From positions 166,487,455-166,551,454 of the forward strand of contig CM062294.1 of NCBI GenBank assembly GCA_031216915.1: 64,000 bases of DNA, given 5' to 3'. The DNA comes from Pictodentalium vernedei. Lineage: Eukaryota; Mollusca; Scaphopoda; Dentaliida; Dentaliidae. Position 1 is the stretch's first letter, and every line of letters begins with the position of its first letter. A model generated the notes under the pieces. That model ran no database searches, had not been told where the DNA came from, and saw only the letters and a program-made list of their open reading frames with translations. Positions 1-9,238 of the stretch are shown here, one piece after another. Both the position numbers and the translations under genes were made by a program.

Positions 1-154
1 CATTGGGACACGTTTTGGGGGCAATGGGAGCATGTACGGGCGTGACGGGCTGCATCTTAGCAGGGTGGGGAAACGGATATTGGGGGATAAAATTCTACGG
101 GTAACAGAGCCTATTTTGGAGAGGAGCGGGGTGGGAGGTCAGAGGCAAGTATAA
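1..154 (+). pseudogene. SGNH-esterase-like domain, C-terminal remnant (copy A)
   Basis: The short reading frame from 32 contains YGRDGLHLSRVG, matching the DxxH catalytic block of the SGNH-like region in copy B. Upstream, HWDTFWGQ matches HWDSFWGQ of copy B, but an indel near base 30 separates the two. SGNH domains in CR1-like LINEs are a known accessory domain of uncertain function. Only its last block is in the window, so nothing can be said about the catalytic serine here. Confidence 0.6.
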
Positions 155-159
155 CTAGA

Positions 160-960
160 GTGGACATAGGTGGGGTTATCAAGAGTGAGGGGGACAGAAT
201 AAGTTTACCAGGACTAGCGCCAGAAAACAATGGGCCCAGTAGGCGGAATCCAATGAACCTCGGCACCCTGAAAGTGGGTTATTGCAACATCCAGGGTCTC
301 CACCGGAAAGTAAGTGAAATTGCTACATTGATGGAGGCAGAGGAGTTTGATGTCATGGGCTTAAGCGAGACGTGGGTAAGACACGAGGAACGGGTAGACC
401 AAGTAAGCGGATGTGTGTGGATAGGTGTAGGGCGAACGGAGGGGCAGAAAAAGGGGGTAGGGGTAGGCATGTACATTAAAGAGGATTTAAAACCGTCGCT
501 GATCACAGATCTGGAAGATATCATCACCTCGGCTGAGGTGTCAAAAGAAATCGGATGGGAAAAGATCAGTCTGAGAAACAAAAGTATTGCCCTTGGGATT
601 GTGTACTGTGTGGTGGAGGGAAGTAAACCCGAGTGGAATGACTCGATATACTCAACACTAAGGTCCAATATCACTGAACTAGAAAACAGGGGGCTCGGTA
701 TAATTCTGATGGGCGACTTTAATGGACACATAGATGATAAGGAAGAAGGCATAGAGGGTGGGGACAAGAAAGTCAACAGGAATGGAAGGAAGCTGTTGAA
801 CTTCACAAATGAGTTCGGTCTGAAGATTCTGAACAGGGACGCTAGATGTAAGGGGAAATGGACCTGGGAGAGAAACGACAGAAAATCAATAATACATTCT
901 CACAGATATGACTTTATGTAGGGAGGTGAGAGGGGTAGAAGTGGACGATGAGGGAAAATG
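160..960 (+). pseudogene. LINE apurinic-like endonuclease domain (copy A)
   Basis: This is the endonuclease that nicks target DNA for target-primed reverse transcription. Visible motifs are LSETWV, GVGMYI, GDFNGHID and, after a break, SDHNLITV, which carries the expected catalytic aspartate and histidine. The first frame runs to 921 and ends after a small deletion relative to copy B, which reads on through a DYILTDIG block. The domain resumes near 958 in a new frame. It once formed a single polyprotein with the RT downstream. Confidence 0.88.
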
Positions 961-3655
961 GAGTTGGATAGTGATCACAACTTGATTACAGTGACGATGA
1001 GGGCCAAAAACCTAGAGAAAAGCAAAGGAAGCTTCAAGGAGGTTTGGGAACTCAAAAAGGATGCCGACTGGGCGAAGTTCGAAGAAAAACTGAAACCAAA
1101 GCTTGCAGCCGTACACAAGGGGGGCAGTGTCCAGAAGATGACCGACGCCGTAGTTGCAAGCCTAGTGGAGGCAGGGAAGGAAAGTGTAGGAAAGATTAGG
1201 GTGCCAACACGGGAACTTGGGTACAGCGTGAACGAAGAACTGAAAAGGGCCATAAAGGTTAGAAAAACAAAATGTGCTGCATACAGGAGAAGTAGAACAC
1301 TTAAGGGGGTGGAAAGCAATGAGGCCATGATAGCAAAGGAAGAATACCAACAAGCACGAAATAAAGTAAACACGATTAAAGACGACAACCGGAGAGTGCG
1401 AAATAGCAGTCTTATTAGGACGATAAGAACGACGGGGGGGGGGGGGGGGGGGGGGGGGTCGAGTTCGAGCGTACTTTGGAAATGGGTGAACAAACGTAAC
1501 AAAGGGAATAACCCACAGAGCATTAAAGTAGATGGCAGAGTTACAGAAGAGCGAGATCAAATCGCATTAGAACTAGTCAAGCACTGGGAAAAGGTAAACG
1601 ATAAGCGATGGGGCATGGGGAACCCACCAGAGTGTCCGAACCAGGTGGAGGAAAATCTATCGAACTTCGTGTGCAGTGAAATCAAAACTGAGGAGGTGCG
1701 AAGGGTGATCTCGAAATTAAGGAATGGAAAAGTGGGAGGGGTGGACGAAATTCCTAACGAGTTTATCAAAAAAGGGGGAGAGGAACTCTTAGAAAGCCTA
1801 ACTGCCCTATTCAATTTAGCCATAGAAAAACAAGAGGTCCCAAAGGAATGGAGGGAAAACAAAGTGACATTTATTCACAAAAAGGGGGAAAAAGACGTCT
1901 TGGATAACTATCGAGAGATCTCTGTCAGCAGCAACATTGGAAAAGTCTTTTGTAAAGTCCTGTATGGGAGATTAGAGGAGGTGATCGAAGAGAAAGGCTT
2001 TTTGGGAGAAATCCAGAATGGCTTCAGGAAGGGAAGGAGAGTCACTGACCATCTTTTCACGCTATCCTAAATGATAGAAACCGCGAAAGCAAAAAAGAAA
2101 AAGATGTTCATGGCCTTTTTGGATGTTAAAAAGGCATATGATAGAGTATGGAGGGAGGGTATGTGGCGCAAGCTGGAGGCTCTGGGCTTGGGGCGAGTTT
2201 GTTGGGATTATGAAAGCATTATATAAAGATGTACAGGAACTTAGCCTGGGAAACATTACAACAAAACGTGTGCCTATGGAGATAGGCCTGAAACAGGGGT
2301 GTATCCTTTCGCCAATTCTTTTTGCATTGTACATCAAAGGTTTAGGAGATAAACCCCTGCATAGCGACGAGGGGGTTGCAGTTGGTGACTTGAAGTTCCC
2401 AGGGCTATTTTTTGCAGACGATATGGTGCTAGTATCAGAAAGCGAAGAGGGGCTAGCGAAGATGCTGGGAATTGTTGGGAAATATGGGAGCAAATGGAGA
2501 CTCGAACTTAATGAAAGCAAGAGCAATGTTATACCCGTGGGCCGCAAAGTGGACCCCACTCGAAGGTGGAGAGTGGGGGAGTTCTGCATTCCGGAAGGTA
2601 GCAGTAGACTTCTTAGTGTAGGAGAGACTAGCGATTAAGAGTATTTGGGGGTAGATATAAACATCACAGGAAGAGGCATCTACCGAAACCACACAAACAA
2701 ATTGATTCTGAAGGGGAAGCGAATCCTTAACCAAATGAAACTTATAGGGAGAAACAGTTTCAATAAGGTTTTCGTAGGGAAAACTATTTGGGAAATGGTG
2801 GGTCTGCCAAGTATAACATACGGTACGGAAGTTATACCCCTGAACAACACAGCCGTAAAGAGCTTGGAAATCCTGCAGAACGATGCAGGCCGATGGATAA
2901 CAGGCTCGAGTAATGCCGCAATGCTAGAAGCGATCAGGGGTGAGCTTGGGTGGATGAGAATCAAGGACAGGATAGACCTATTGAAACTCGGTTATCTTAA
3001 TTATTTGGTAAATCTCCCCGATAGCCGATGGTGTAAAGTAATGTTCCTGAGAACTTTCAACTCAAATATCAAGACGGGGTGGATGATCCAAGTGAGGGAG
3101 CTAGTAGAAAACTACTCATTGGAGATCTCGGACCTTGACGTCGGGGCAAACCAGGGCAAAAAGATCGTCAGAGAAAGGGTCATGGAGGATTGTAACCGTA
3201 ATTGGCGAGAGGGGGTCAAATCAAAGAAATATTTGGGTGGCCTGCTTGATAAAGAGAAGCCTGGTTTTGAAGAGTACCTTGATGGCACCTTTAGGGGGTC
3301 ACTGTTGTTCAAGCTGAGGTCGCGGTCCCTGGAGCTGAGGGGAAAAATTGGGAAAAACAGTGAAAAGGAGTGCCAGATGTGTAACTTGGGCGTGGTGGAG
3401 ACCCTGGAACACTTTCTTCTAGGATGCCCAAAGTATCAGTCTAAAATAATAAGATTCACTGGGAGTATAATGGGGAAGTAGGATGGGAGAATGAAGGACA
3501 TGTGGTTAGGGGGAGACTCAAAGGAGAGGGTTAATATGCTAATCGGTGAGATTGGGAAGAATGGGGCAAGGGATGTCATCAAGCAGTTCGTCTCCGAGTG
3601 TTGGGAGGAGAGGAGAAGCGTGGGGATAGGGAGGCAGTTGGGAGTTCAGGGGTAG
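958..3655 (+). pseudogene. LINE reverse transcriptase and zinc-motif C-terminus (copy A)
   Basis: RT motifs appear in order: DEIPNEFIKKGG, WRENKVTFIHKKG, FLGEIQNGFRKGRR, FLDVKKAYDRVW, GLKQGCILSPILFALY and the catalytic FFADDMVL near 2410. The C-terminus holds CQMCNLGVVETLEHFLLGCP, a CCHC-like motif. The frame is cut by a nonsense codon at 2068-2070 where copy B has CAA, a frameshift near 2195 at a G run, a nonsense codon near 2636 where copy B reads EYEYLG, and TAG for TGG near 3479. A 25-nt G run at 1434-1458 replaces a short glycine-coding G run. Confidence 0.92.
1434..1458 (+). repeat. 25-nt poly(G) tract inside LINE coding sequence
   Basis: Twenty-five consecutive G lie between codons for RTIRTT and SSSSVLW. 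Copy B has only six at the equivalent position (KKTGGSSSNVFW). The expansion adds glycine codons and keeps the flanking frames compatible. Confidence 0.95.
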
Positions 3656-3722
3656 CCATGGCCTTCTCGTCCGAGAACCGCGACAAATCAGCGGCTGGCC
3701 AAAGTGTTATTATTATTATTAT

Positions 3723-3903
3723 GGCGACTCGCTGGCACCTATCCGAGAGATAAGATTTTAAAAACAGGAGAAGGTTATCTGAAATTCTGTTTTGCTCAAA
3801 CTTGTGAATGAGGCCAGCGTGCCAAACCTTGTCGAAAACTTTACAGGTGATATCACAGAATACCACTCTATTTTTTTTCCTTCGTCTAGACTTCGACAAC
3901 ATT
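3723..3903 (-). pseudogene. Antisense RT fragment of another LINE, split by copy A
   Basis: Minus-strand translation gives FCDITCKVFDKVWHAGLIHKF followed by ISDNLLLFLKSYLSDRCQRVA, the palm region of a Jockey/CR1-type RT with a few substitutions. The match stops exactly where the (ATT)n tail of copy A ends, so copy A inserted into this older element. The rest of the RT would lie left of the window. The family is closer to the LINEs at 28.4 kb and 41 kb than to copies A and B. Confidence 0.75.
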
Positions 3904-4180
3904 CATCATATCAATCAGTAAGCTGGAGGACAGTAGAGTCGCTGGGAGTGAAGTTTGACTGGAAATTACTTAGGTTATTGTTTTCAGAACTCAGCACTTA
4001 CCCTATCAGTGTATCACACCTTAGCAAGGAACATAGTTGACGCTGGGCATTGTATATACATATATATGTATATTGAGTACATTAGTCTCACGCGGAAATT
4101 TATTGATACCTAGTATTTAACAATAGCAGAAGCTACCATAGTATAACACCATAACATGTAACACACGAATATATATATAC

Positions 4181-4223
4181 CGCGACAAATCAGCGGCCGG
4201 CCAAAGTGTTATTATTATTATAT
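4181..4223 (+). mobile_element. Solo 3'-end relic of the copy A/B LINE family
   Basis: About 40 bp match the terminal box (CCGCGACAAATCAGCGGCCG) and the TTATTATTATTAT tail of copies A to C, with no coding sequence. It looks like an extreme 5'-truncated insertion. Confidence 0.8.
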
Positions 4224-4227
4224 ATGT

Positions 4228-4330
4228 CACAGTCAATGTCTAAAATCAGTGAATCTCTAGAATGACTGAAATTTTCAGTCAATCTGTAGATTCACTCAGT
4301 CAATCTACAGATTTCCTAAAAAATCAGTCA
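4228..4330. repeat. Short AATCTACAGATT / CAGTCAATCT repeats
   Basis: Irregular copies of CAGTCAATCT and of the near-palindrome AATCTRYAGATT occur here and again at about 4797-4815, just beyond copy C. Copy C therefore appears to have landed inside this small repeat patch. Confidence 0.5.
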
Positions 4331-4360
4331 TTCTTTTGATTTAATGAAATATGAGCTGGC

Positions 4361-4795
4361 ACCTTTGGGGGGGGGGGGGGTCACTGTTGTTCAAGCTGAG
4401 TGCCTGGAGCTGAGGGAAAAATTGGGAAAAATAGTGAAAAGGAGTGTCAGATGTGTAATTTGGGCGTGGTGGAGACCCTGGAACTCATTCTTCTAGAATG
4501 CCCAAAACACCAGTCACAAAGAATAAGATTCACTGGGGGTATAATGGGGAAGTGGGATGGGAGAATGAAGGACATGTGGTTAGTGGAAAACTAGAGAGGG
4601 TTAATATGATAATTGGAGAGATTGGGAAGAATGGGGCAAGGGATGTCATCAAGCAGTTCGTTTCCGGGTGTTGGGATGAGAGAAGAAGCGTGGGAATAGG
4701 GAGGCAGTTGGGAGAGAGTACAGAGGTAACCATGGCCTTCTCATCCGAGAACCGCGACAAACCAGCGGCTTGCCAAAGTGTTATTATTATTATTT
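4361..4795 (+). mobile_element. LINE copy C, 3' fragment
   Basis: The last ~430 bp of the copy A/B family: the zinc-motif region (CQMCNLGVVETLELILLECP), the C-terminal basic region, the GCGACAAACCAGCGGC box and a (TTA)n tail. It begins at a 14-nt G run (4367-4380) where copy A has AGGGGG, so its 5' boundary coincides with a poly(G) tract. Internal stops show it is not functional. Confidence 0.88.
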
Positions 4796-4849
4796 TTCTA
4801 CAGATTGACTGAAATGTCTTTCAGTTGTTGTTTTTAGTTGTTTGATGCC

Positions 4850-5062
4850 AAGCATGGTAAATCCAAGTGAACTTTGAAACCTGTGATGTTTGTTTAAGTG
4901 AAACCGTGTTCACTTTGTATGTTTTTGTTTATGTGGCTGGTTTTTGTTGTCGGTACGTTTAATACTTGCTTGAAATATTGGTCAATCCAAGTGAGCTTTG
5001 AAACCTTTGATGTTTGTTTAAGTCACCCCATGTTCACTCTGTATGTCTTGTTTAAGTGGACC
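4850..5062 (+). repeat. Two direct copies of a ~75 bp motif
   Basis: The motif AAATCCAAGTGAACTTTGAAAC at about 4858 recurs as a diverged copy at about 4982. Each is followed by TGATGTTTGTTTAAGT and a GTTCACT...TGTATG block. It lies just upstream of the integrase pseudogene and may be its 5' flank or an unrelated tandem duplication. Confidence 0.65.
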
Positions 5063-5089
5063 CACCATAGTGTTTAAGAATGACATTCT

Positions 5090-6730
5090 CTGGAGCTGAG
5101 ATAATTCATCATTTCACCGATATGGGAGGCGCAATGGAAAGTGACTTTCGAAATGAGCTTTTGAAGAGAAAACAGTCTGATTCAAAAAGTATTCTTATGA
5201 CAAAGGAGGAATACTTAATGCTATTGTAAGAGCTAATAGATGCTTCGGTATCTGAAAAAAGACAGGTCGTCGGTACTACATCCTCGGCAGATATGAAATC
5301 CTCCAGTGAGGTGATATTAAAAAAATAATTCGCAAACAAAGTGACACTATTCAGTGGCATATTTACTTCAGTCACATCGATGACATGTTTGATATTATAA
5401 AACATGCTCATATTTCAATTGGACATTGTGGGTGAGATAACATGTTAAAAGTGTTGGCTAAGTACGCTAACATCACATGTGATGCCATCGATGTGTGCAA
5501 ATCTCTGTGTGTAGAGTGTCAGAAGAAAAGAAAGCGTGCCACTACAAAGTGTGTTGTTGTTCGGCAAATTCTGTCCAAAGACTTTCGTTCACAAGGCCAG
5601 ATCGACTCCGTTGACATGCAATCTATGGAGCAACGATCTTATCGTTGGATCATGGTTTATCAAGACCACTTGACCAAATACTGTGTGTTACTCCACTAAC
5701 ACCCAAGAGAGCTGCTGAAGTGGCTGTTCAGCTGATTGATATTTTCAAGTTGTATGGTGCTCCACAGATATTACAAAGTGACAATGGCAGTGAATTCACC
5801 GCATCTGTTTTCACAGAACTGAAACTATTTTGGTCAAATCTCCTCGTGGTACACGGAAAAGCTCGTCATCAATACAGCCAGGGTTCAGTTGAACGTCTCA
5901 TAAGTGATTTCAAAGACTTGTTAATTGTGTGGTTAGGAGACAATAAGACAACCGAATGCCCAAGCGGACTCCATTTTGTGCAGTCTAAAAAAAATAACAG
6001 TTATCATTCAGGTATCAAACAGTCCACATGTTAGGCACTGTTTGGAAGTGAGCCTCTAGTTGGTTTGCGGTCAGCATCTCTTCCTGTCGAGATTCTCTAA
6101 CGTCTGATTCCTGAAGATGACTTAAAAGCTGCCTATGAACTACAAGAACCTCACCAAACTTACGTTGCATCATCAACGATGTGTGAGAGTCCACCAGCTG
6201 CAAATGAGGATACTCTGGAAAACCAAGAGTCAGGAGCAACACAAAAGTATTCAAATGAATTGCAAAAGAGCTGCTGAAGGACAGCTAGCTAAAGCTGAAC
6301 GAATGGTCAAGCGAAGTAGAAATGAAAATGTGCCTGGCACTCCCGGTGACAATGTGACAATTCCGATTCTGTTACTGGACCGTGGTAGAGGTGACCCAGT
6401 GATAGTTGACAGAAAGGAAGCGGATTTGTACCGAATTTCTGTTCGGGGCGGTGTTCTTAAAGGACGCTATAGCAGAAATCAGTTTGATTTGTGTGCTCAA
6501 AAATGTTATCAAATGAATGACATTTCTGATGACAAAGAGATATCTGTACGCCAGGCAGTTCAGTCAGAATCCATGTGTGGTGGCGAGGAGTATACTTAGT
6601 GCAATTGTGGTAAAGGGACTAAACAATGTAAAGCAAACAATGTAAATGTTTTAAATCTGTTAAATCTGGACGTTCAGGTAACAGCAGATGTCATGATGGT
6701 ATCACTTGTTCAAACAAAAACTAAGCAAAA
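5090..6730 (+). pseudogene. KRBA2/SCAND3-type rve integrase (transposon-derived)
   Basis: This is a decayed single-gene element resembling the integrase domain of KRAB-A domain-containing 2 and SCAN domain-containing 3 proteins, which derive from DNA transposons with retroviral-like integrases. The N-terminal part is in pieces: MTKEEYLMLL near 5200, then DDMFDIIKHAHISIGH near 5385. The zinc-binding region CKSLCVECQKK precedes the catalytic core: D in QIDSVDMQSM, D in LQSDNGSEFTA, E in YSQGSVERLI, so the DDE triad is still readable. A C-terminal block reads ILLLDRGRGDPVIVD and YSRNQFDLCAQK, followed by a broken Cys-rich tail ending near RCHDGITCSNK. Several frameshifts and stops make it inactive. 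Confidence 0.85.
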
Positions 6731-7140
6731 TATTCAAACTGTTAACTGTTCTATTCAATGTTTCATTAATGACTTGATATTTTTGTTGTTCATTCAAGTG
6801 CATATATATATATATTAAACTTAGGCAAATTTATATGTATATTCAGTTGAATATACCCCAGGAAGTGGTCTATCCATATCCAGTACTGAGCAATGGCAGT
6901 GGTTTACTATATTATTTAAACGGCAACGAATACATATATAGTTGATCTTTGCCAGTGTGTGTAAATATATACACACATTGTTCAGTATTTTCAATTTATG
7001 CTTGGTTTCGAGAGGTGCATCAAGTCATCCTTCTGACACAAGTGATAGACAGTAACATAAAATCCTTTACTCTCGATTAAACAAACTCGGAATTGCTCCA
7101 TGTTTAAGTGACAAAGAAACAAATTATATACGAATAGATT
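6731..7140. other. AT-rich spacer, no gene seen
   Basis: Contains short (TA)n and ATATAC stretches and no coding signal beyond noise. It may include the 3' flank of the integrase element. Confidence 0.5.
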
Positions 7141-7392
7141 TTAACCCTTTACCTAACGTAGAAAGCAGACGACACTTGCAAAAATAATTCTTGAATAACT
7201 AATTTTTTTTCATTTTTTGTCTCAAAAACATAGGTTATGACCCCTCGTTGGAACGAGCTCGACGAGCTCGTTCCAAAGAGGGGCATAACCAATGTTTTTG
7301 AGACAAAAAATAAAAAAAATAATGAAAATTAATTGGCGATTTTTGATAATAGCGCTGGCCGGTTTTGGCCGTTACGTTGGGTAAAGGGTTAA
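7141..7392. mobile_element. Palindromic piggyBac-type MITE (family 1)
   Basis: The unit starts TTAACCCTTTACCTAACG and ends CGTTGGGTAAAGGGTTAA, giving TTAA at both borders followed by CCCTTT, the usual piggyBac-like terminal pattern. The interior folds back on a CGAGCTCG core at about 7255-7268, with arms containing TTTTTGTCTCAAAAACAT and its complement. There is no ORF. Partial relatives occur at 25225-25385 and 43184-43360. Confidence 0.85.
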
Positions 7393-7716
7393 GCAACGTT
7401 GTTTTAATCACTGTTGTGTGATACAAAAACCGCGTATAACATCGCCCACTTTGCCTTACATCCAAATGAACTAACGACAGCTGGCCCACTTGTTAGCTCT
7501 AGTATTCTATGCCACACATGTATTAAAATAAAAACGGTAAACTGTTTTGTTCAAATTGGCCACCGTGGTTAAGTGGTCCATATCAATGACTGTTCCTTAT
7601 GACACACGCTTTTTACACGCTGCTCTATGTCCTCCGATTCTGTTGGCAGCACACAAAACCTTTGTACAAACAAGCTACTGGTACCTGAAATATGGACGGA
7701 TATCTGTTGAAAATTC
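7393..7716. other. Spacer between MITE and LINE copy B
   Basis: No gene or repeat that I can support. It ends at the (ATT)n tail of copy B. Confidence 0.5.
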
Positions 7717-7777
7717 ATAATAATAATAACTCTTTGGCCAGCCGCTGATTTGTCGCGGTCCTCATAAGAGAAGGCCA

Positions 7778-8470
7778 TCATTCCCCCTGCACCCCACCCC
7801 CTCTTCCCCTCCTCTCCTCCCAGCATTCAGATATAAACTGCTTAATAGTGTCCCTCACTTCCTCTTTTTCAATTTCTTCAATAAGCATTCCTACCCTCTC
7901 CCTCGTGTCCCCCTTCAGCCATCTATCCTTTGTTTCTTCACCCCACTTCTGCATTATTCTTCCCGTAAATTTTATTCCATGAGGTATATACTGTGGGCAT
8001 TCCAAGAGAAAATGTTCCAGGGTCTCCACTACTCCAGAGTGGCACATTTGGCATCCCTTTTCCCCATCTCTCCCAATTTTTCCCCGAAGATCCAGTGATC
8101 TTGATCTCAGTTTGAACAGCAGTGAGCCTCCAAAGGTGCCATCTAGGTACTTCTCAAAAGCTGGCTTTTCTTTATATTGTAACCCCTGCAGTGATCTTTT
8201 CACGCTAACCCCTGCTCGCCAGTTTCGATTGCAATCTTCCATGACTCTCTCTTTGACAAACCTTTTGCCATCTTTCATTCCTACTTCTATGTTTGTGACC
8301 TCTATACAGTAATTGTCCATTAGTTCCCTCACATGTTTTGACCACCCCGTTTCTATATTAGAATTCCAAATGGTATCGAGCATCAATTTGCACCACCGGT
8401 TGTCAGGCAGGTTTCTCAAGTAGTTAAAGTAACACAGTTTTCCCAAATCTACCCTGTCCTTGATTTTCAT
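7778..8470 (-). CDS. LINE C-terminal domain with CCHC-like motif (copy B)
   Basis: The last 230 codons of the polyprotein. They carry a helical domain (RVDLGKLCYFNYLRNLPDNRW) and CQMCHSGVVETLEHFLLECP, a Cys-Cys-His-Cys motif common at LINE C-termini. It overlaps the previous frame by four bases across the G tract. The stop falls just before the 3' box and (ATT)n tail. Confidence 0.9.
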   Translation of the reverse strand: MKIKDRVDLGKLCYFNYLRNLPDNRWCKLMLDTIWNSNIETGWSKHVRELMDNYCIEVTNIEVGMKDGKRFVKERVMEDCNRNWRAGVSVKRSLQGLQYKEKPAFEKYLDGTFGGSLLFKLRSRSLDLRGKIGRDGEKGCQMCHSGVVETLEHFLLECPQYIPHGIKFTGRIMQKWGEETKDRWLKGDTRERVGMLIEEIEKEEVRDTIKQFISECWEERRGRGGGVQGE

Positions 8471-9234
8471 CGACCCAAGCTCCCCCCCCCCCCCCTCACT
8501 GCTTCCAAAGCTGCAGCATTACTCGACCCTGTTATCCATCTGCCGGCATCATTCTGAAAACTTTCCAACTTCTTAATAACGGTTTGGTTTAATGGAATCA
8601 CGTCCGTGCCATACGTTATACTTGGTAAACCCACCCTCTCCCACAGTGTTTTCCCCACAAAGACCTTGTTGAAACTATTTTTCCCTAAAAGTTTTAGTTG
8701 GTTCAGAATTCTTTTCCCCTTCAGAATCAGTTTGGCTGAGTAATTTCTGTACACCCCTCTTCCCGTTATATTTATGCTTACCCCTAGATACTCATACTCT
8801 CCCGTTTCTCCTACAGTGATTTGTTTGCTTTCCCCTTTGGGGATTGAGAACTCCCCCACTCTCCGTCTCTTCGTCATATCTACCTTGCGTCCAACGGGTA
8901 TTACCTTGCTTTTATTTTCATTTAGTTCGAGCCGCCAAGTGTTCCCATATCTACCAACAATTTCCAGCAGTTTCTCTAGCCCCTGTTCAGTTCTAGACAT
9001 TAACACCATGTCGTCCGCAAAGAATAAGCCTGGTATCTTTATGTCTCCAACATTTACCCCCTCCGCACTTTGAATTAGTTCGTCCCCTAAATCTTTAACA
9101 TACAATGCAAACAAAATCGGTGAAAAGATACACCCCTGCTTGAGGCCTATATCCATAGGGACTCGTTTTGTAGTGATACTCCCTAGACTGAGTTGGCTTT
9201 GCACATCTGTATACAGTGCTTTCATGATTCCCAC
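8467..9234 (-). CDS. LINE RT, catalytic segment (copy B)
   Basis: Continuation of the RT after the frame change near 9240. GLKQGCIFSPILFALYV and the catalytic GLFFADDMVLMS are intact, followed by the thumb (EYEYLGVSINITGRG) and KVFVGKTLWERVGLPSITYG. The frame ends in a run of glycines at 8482-8495, a 14-nt C (coding-strand G) tract where copy A has GGGGTGAG. Confidence 0.9.
   Translation of the reverse strand: MGIMKALYTDVQSQLSLGSITTKRVPMDIGLKQGCIFSPILFALYVKDLGDELIQSAEGVNVGDIKIPGLFFADDMVLMSRTEQGLEKLLEIVGRYGNTWRLELNENKSKVIPVGRKVDMTKRRRVGEFSIPKGESKQITVGETGEYEYLGVSINITGRGVYRNYSAKLILKGKRILNQLKLLGKNSFNKVFVGKTLWERVGLPSITYGTDVIPLNQTVIKKLESFQNDAGRWITGSSNAAALEAVRGGGGSLGR
8482..8495 (-). repeat. 14-nt homopolymer at a LINE frame break
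   Basis: Fourteen C on the plus strand. The homologous site in copy A has four G. The RT frame breaks exactly here. Confidence 0.95.
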
Positions 9235-9238
9235 AAAG

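Larger units (their letters stand above)
1..3722 (+). mobile_element. Non-LTR retrotransposon copy A, 5' cut by window edge
   Basis: This copy carries, in order, the end of an SGNH-like domain, an apurinic endonuclease-like domain, a reverse transcriptase and a C-terminal Cys/His zinc motif. The 3' end is a GCGACAAATCAGCGGC box followed by TTATTATTATTATT, the same ending as copies at 4181, 4795 and 7717 (minus). It is close kin of the fuller minus-strand copy B at 7717-12790, which sets the expected reading frame. The coding region is broken by nonsense changes, for example near 2068, 2636 and 3479, and by indels near 900 and 2200, so this copy is dead. The SGNH plus EN plus RT combination recalls CR1/L2-group elements, but I did not fix the clade. 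Confidence 0.93.

Noticed and set aside
975..1862. Several minus-strand ORFs with poly-proline
   Set aside because: Antisense shadows of the LINE RT, with proline runs created by the 25-nt G tract.
4850..5062. Long terminal repeats flanking the integrase gene
   Set aside because: Both copies lie on the same side of the gene and lack TG...CA ends.
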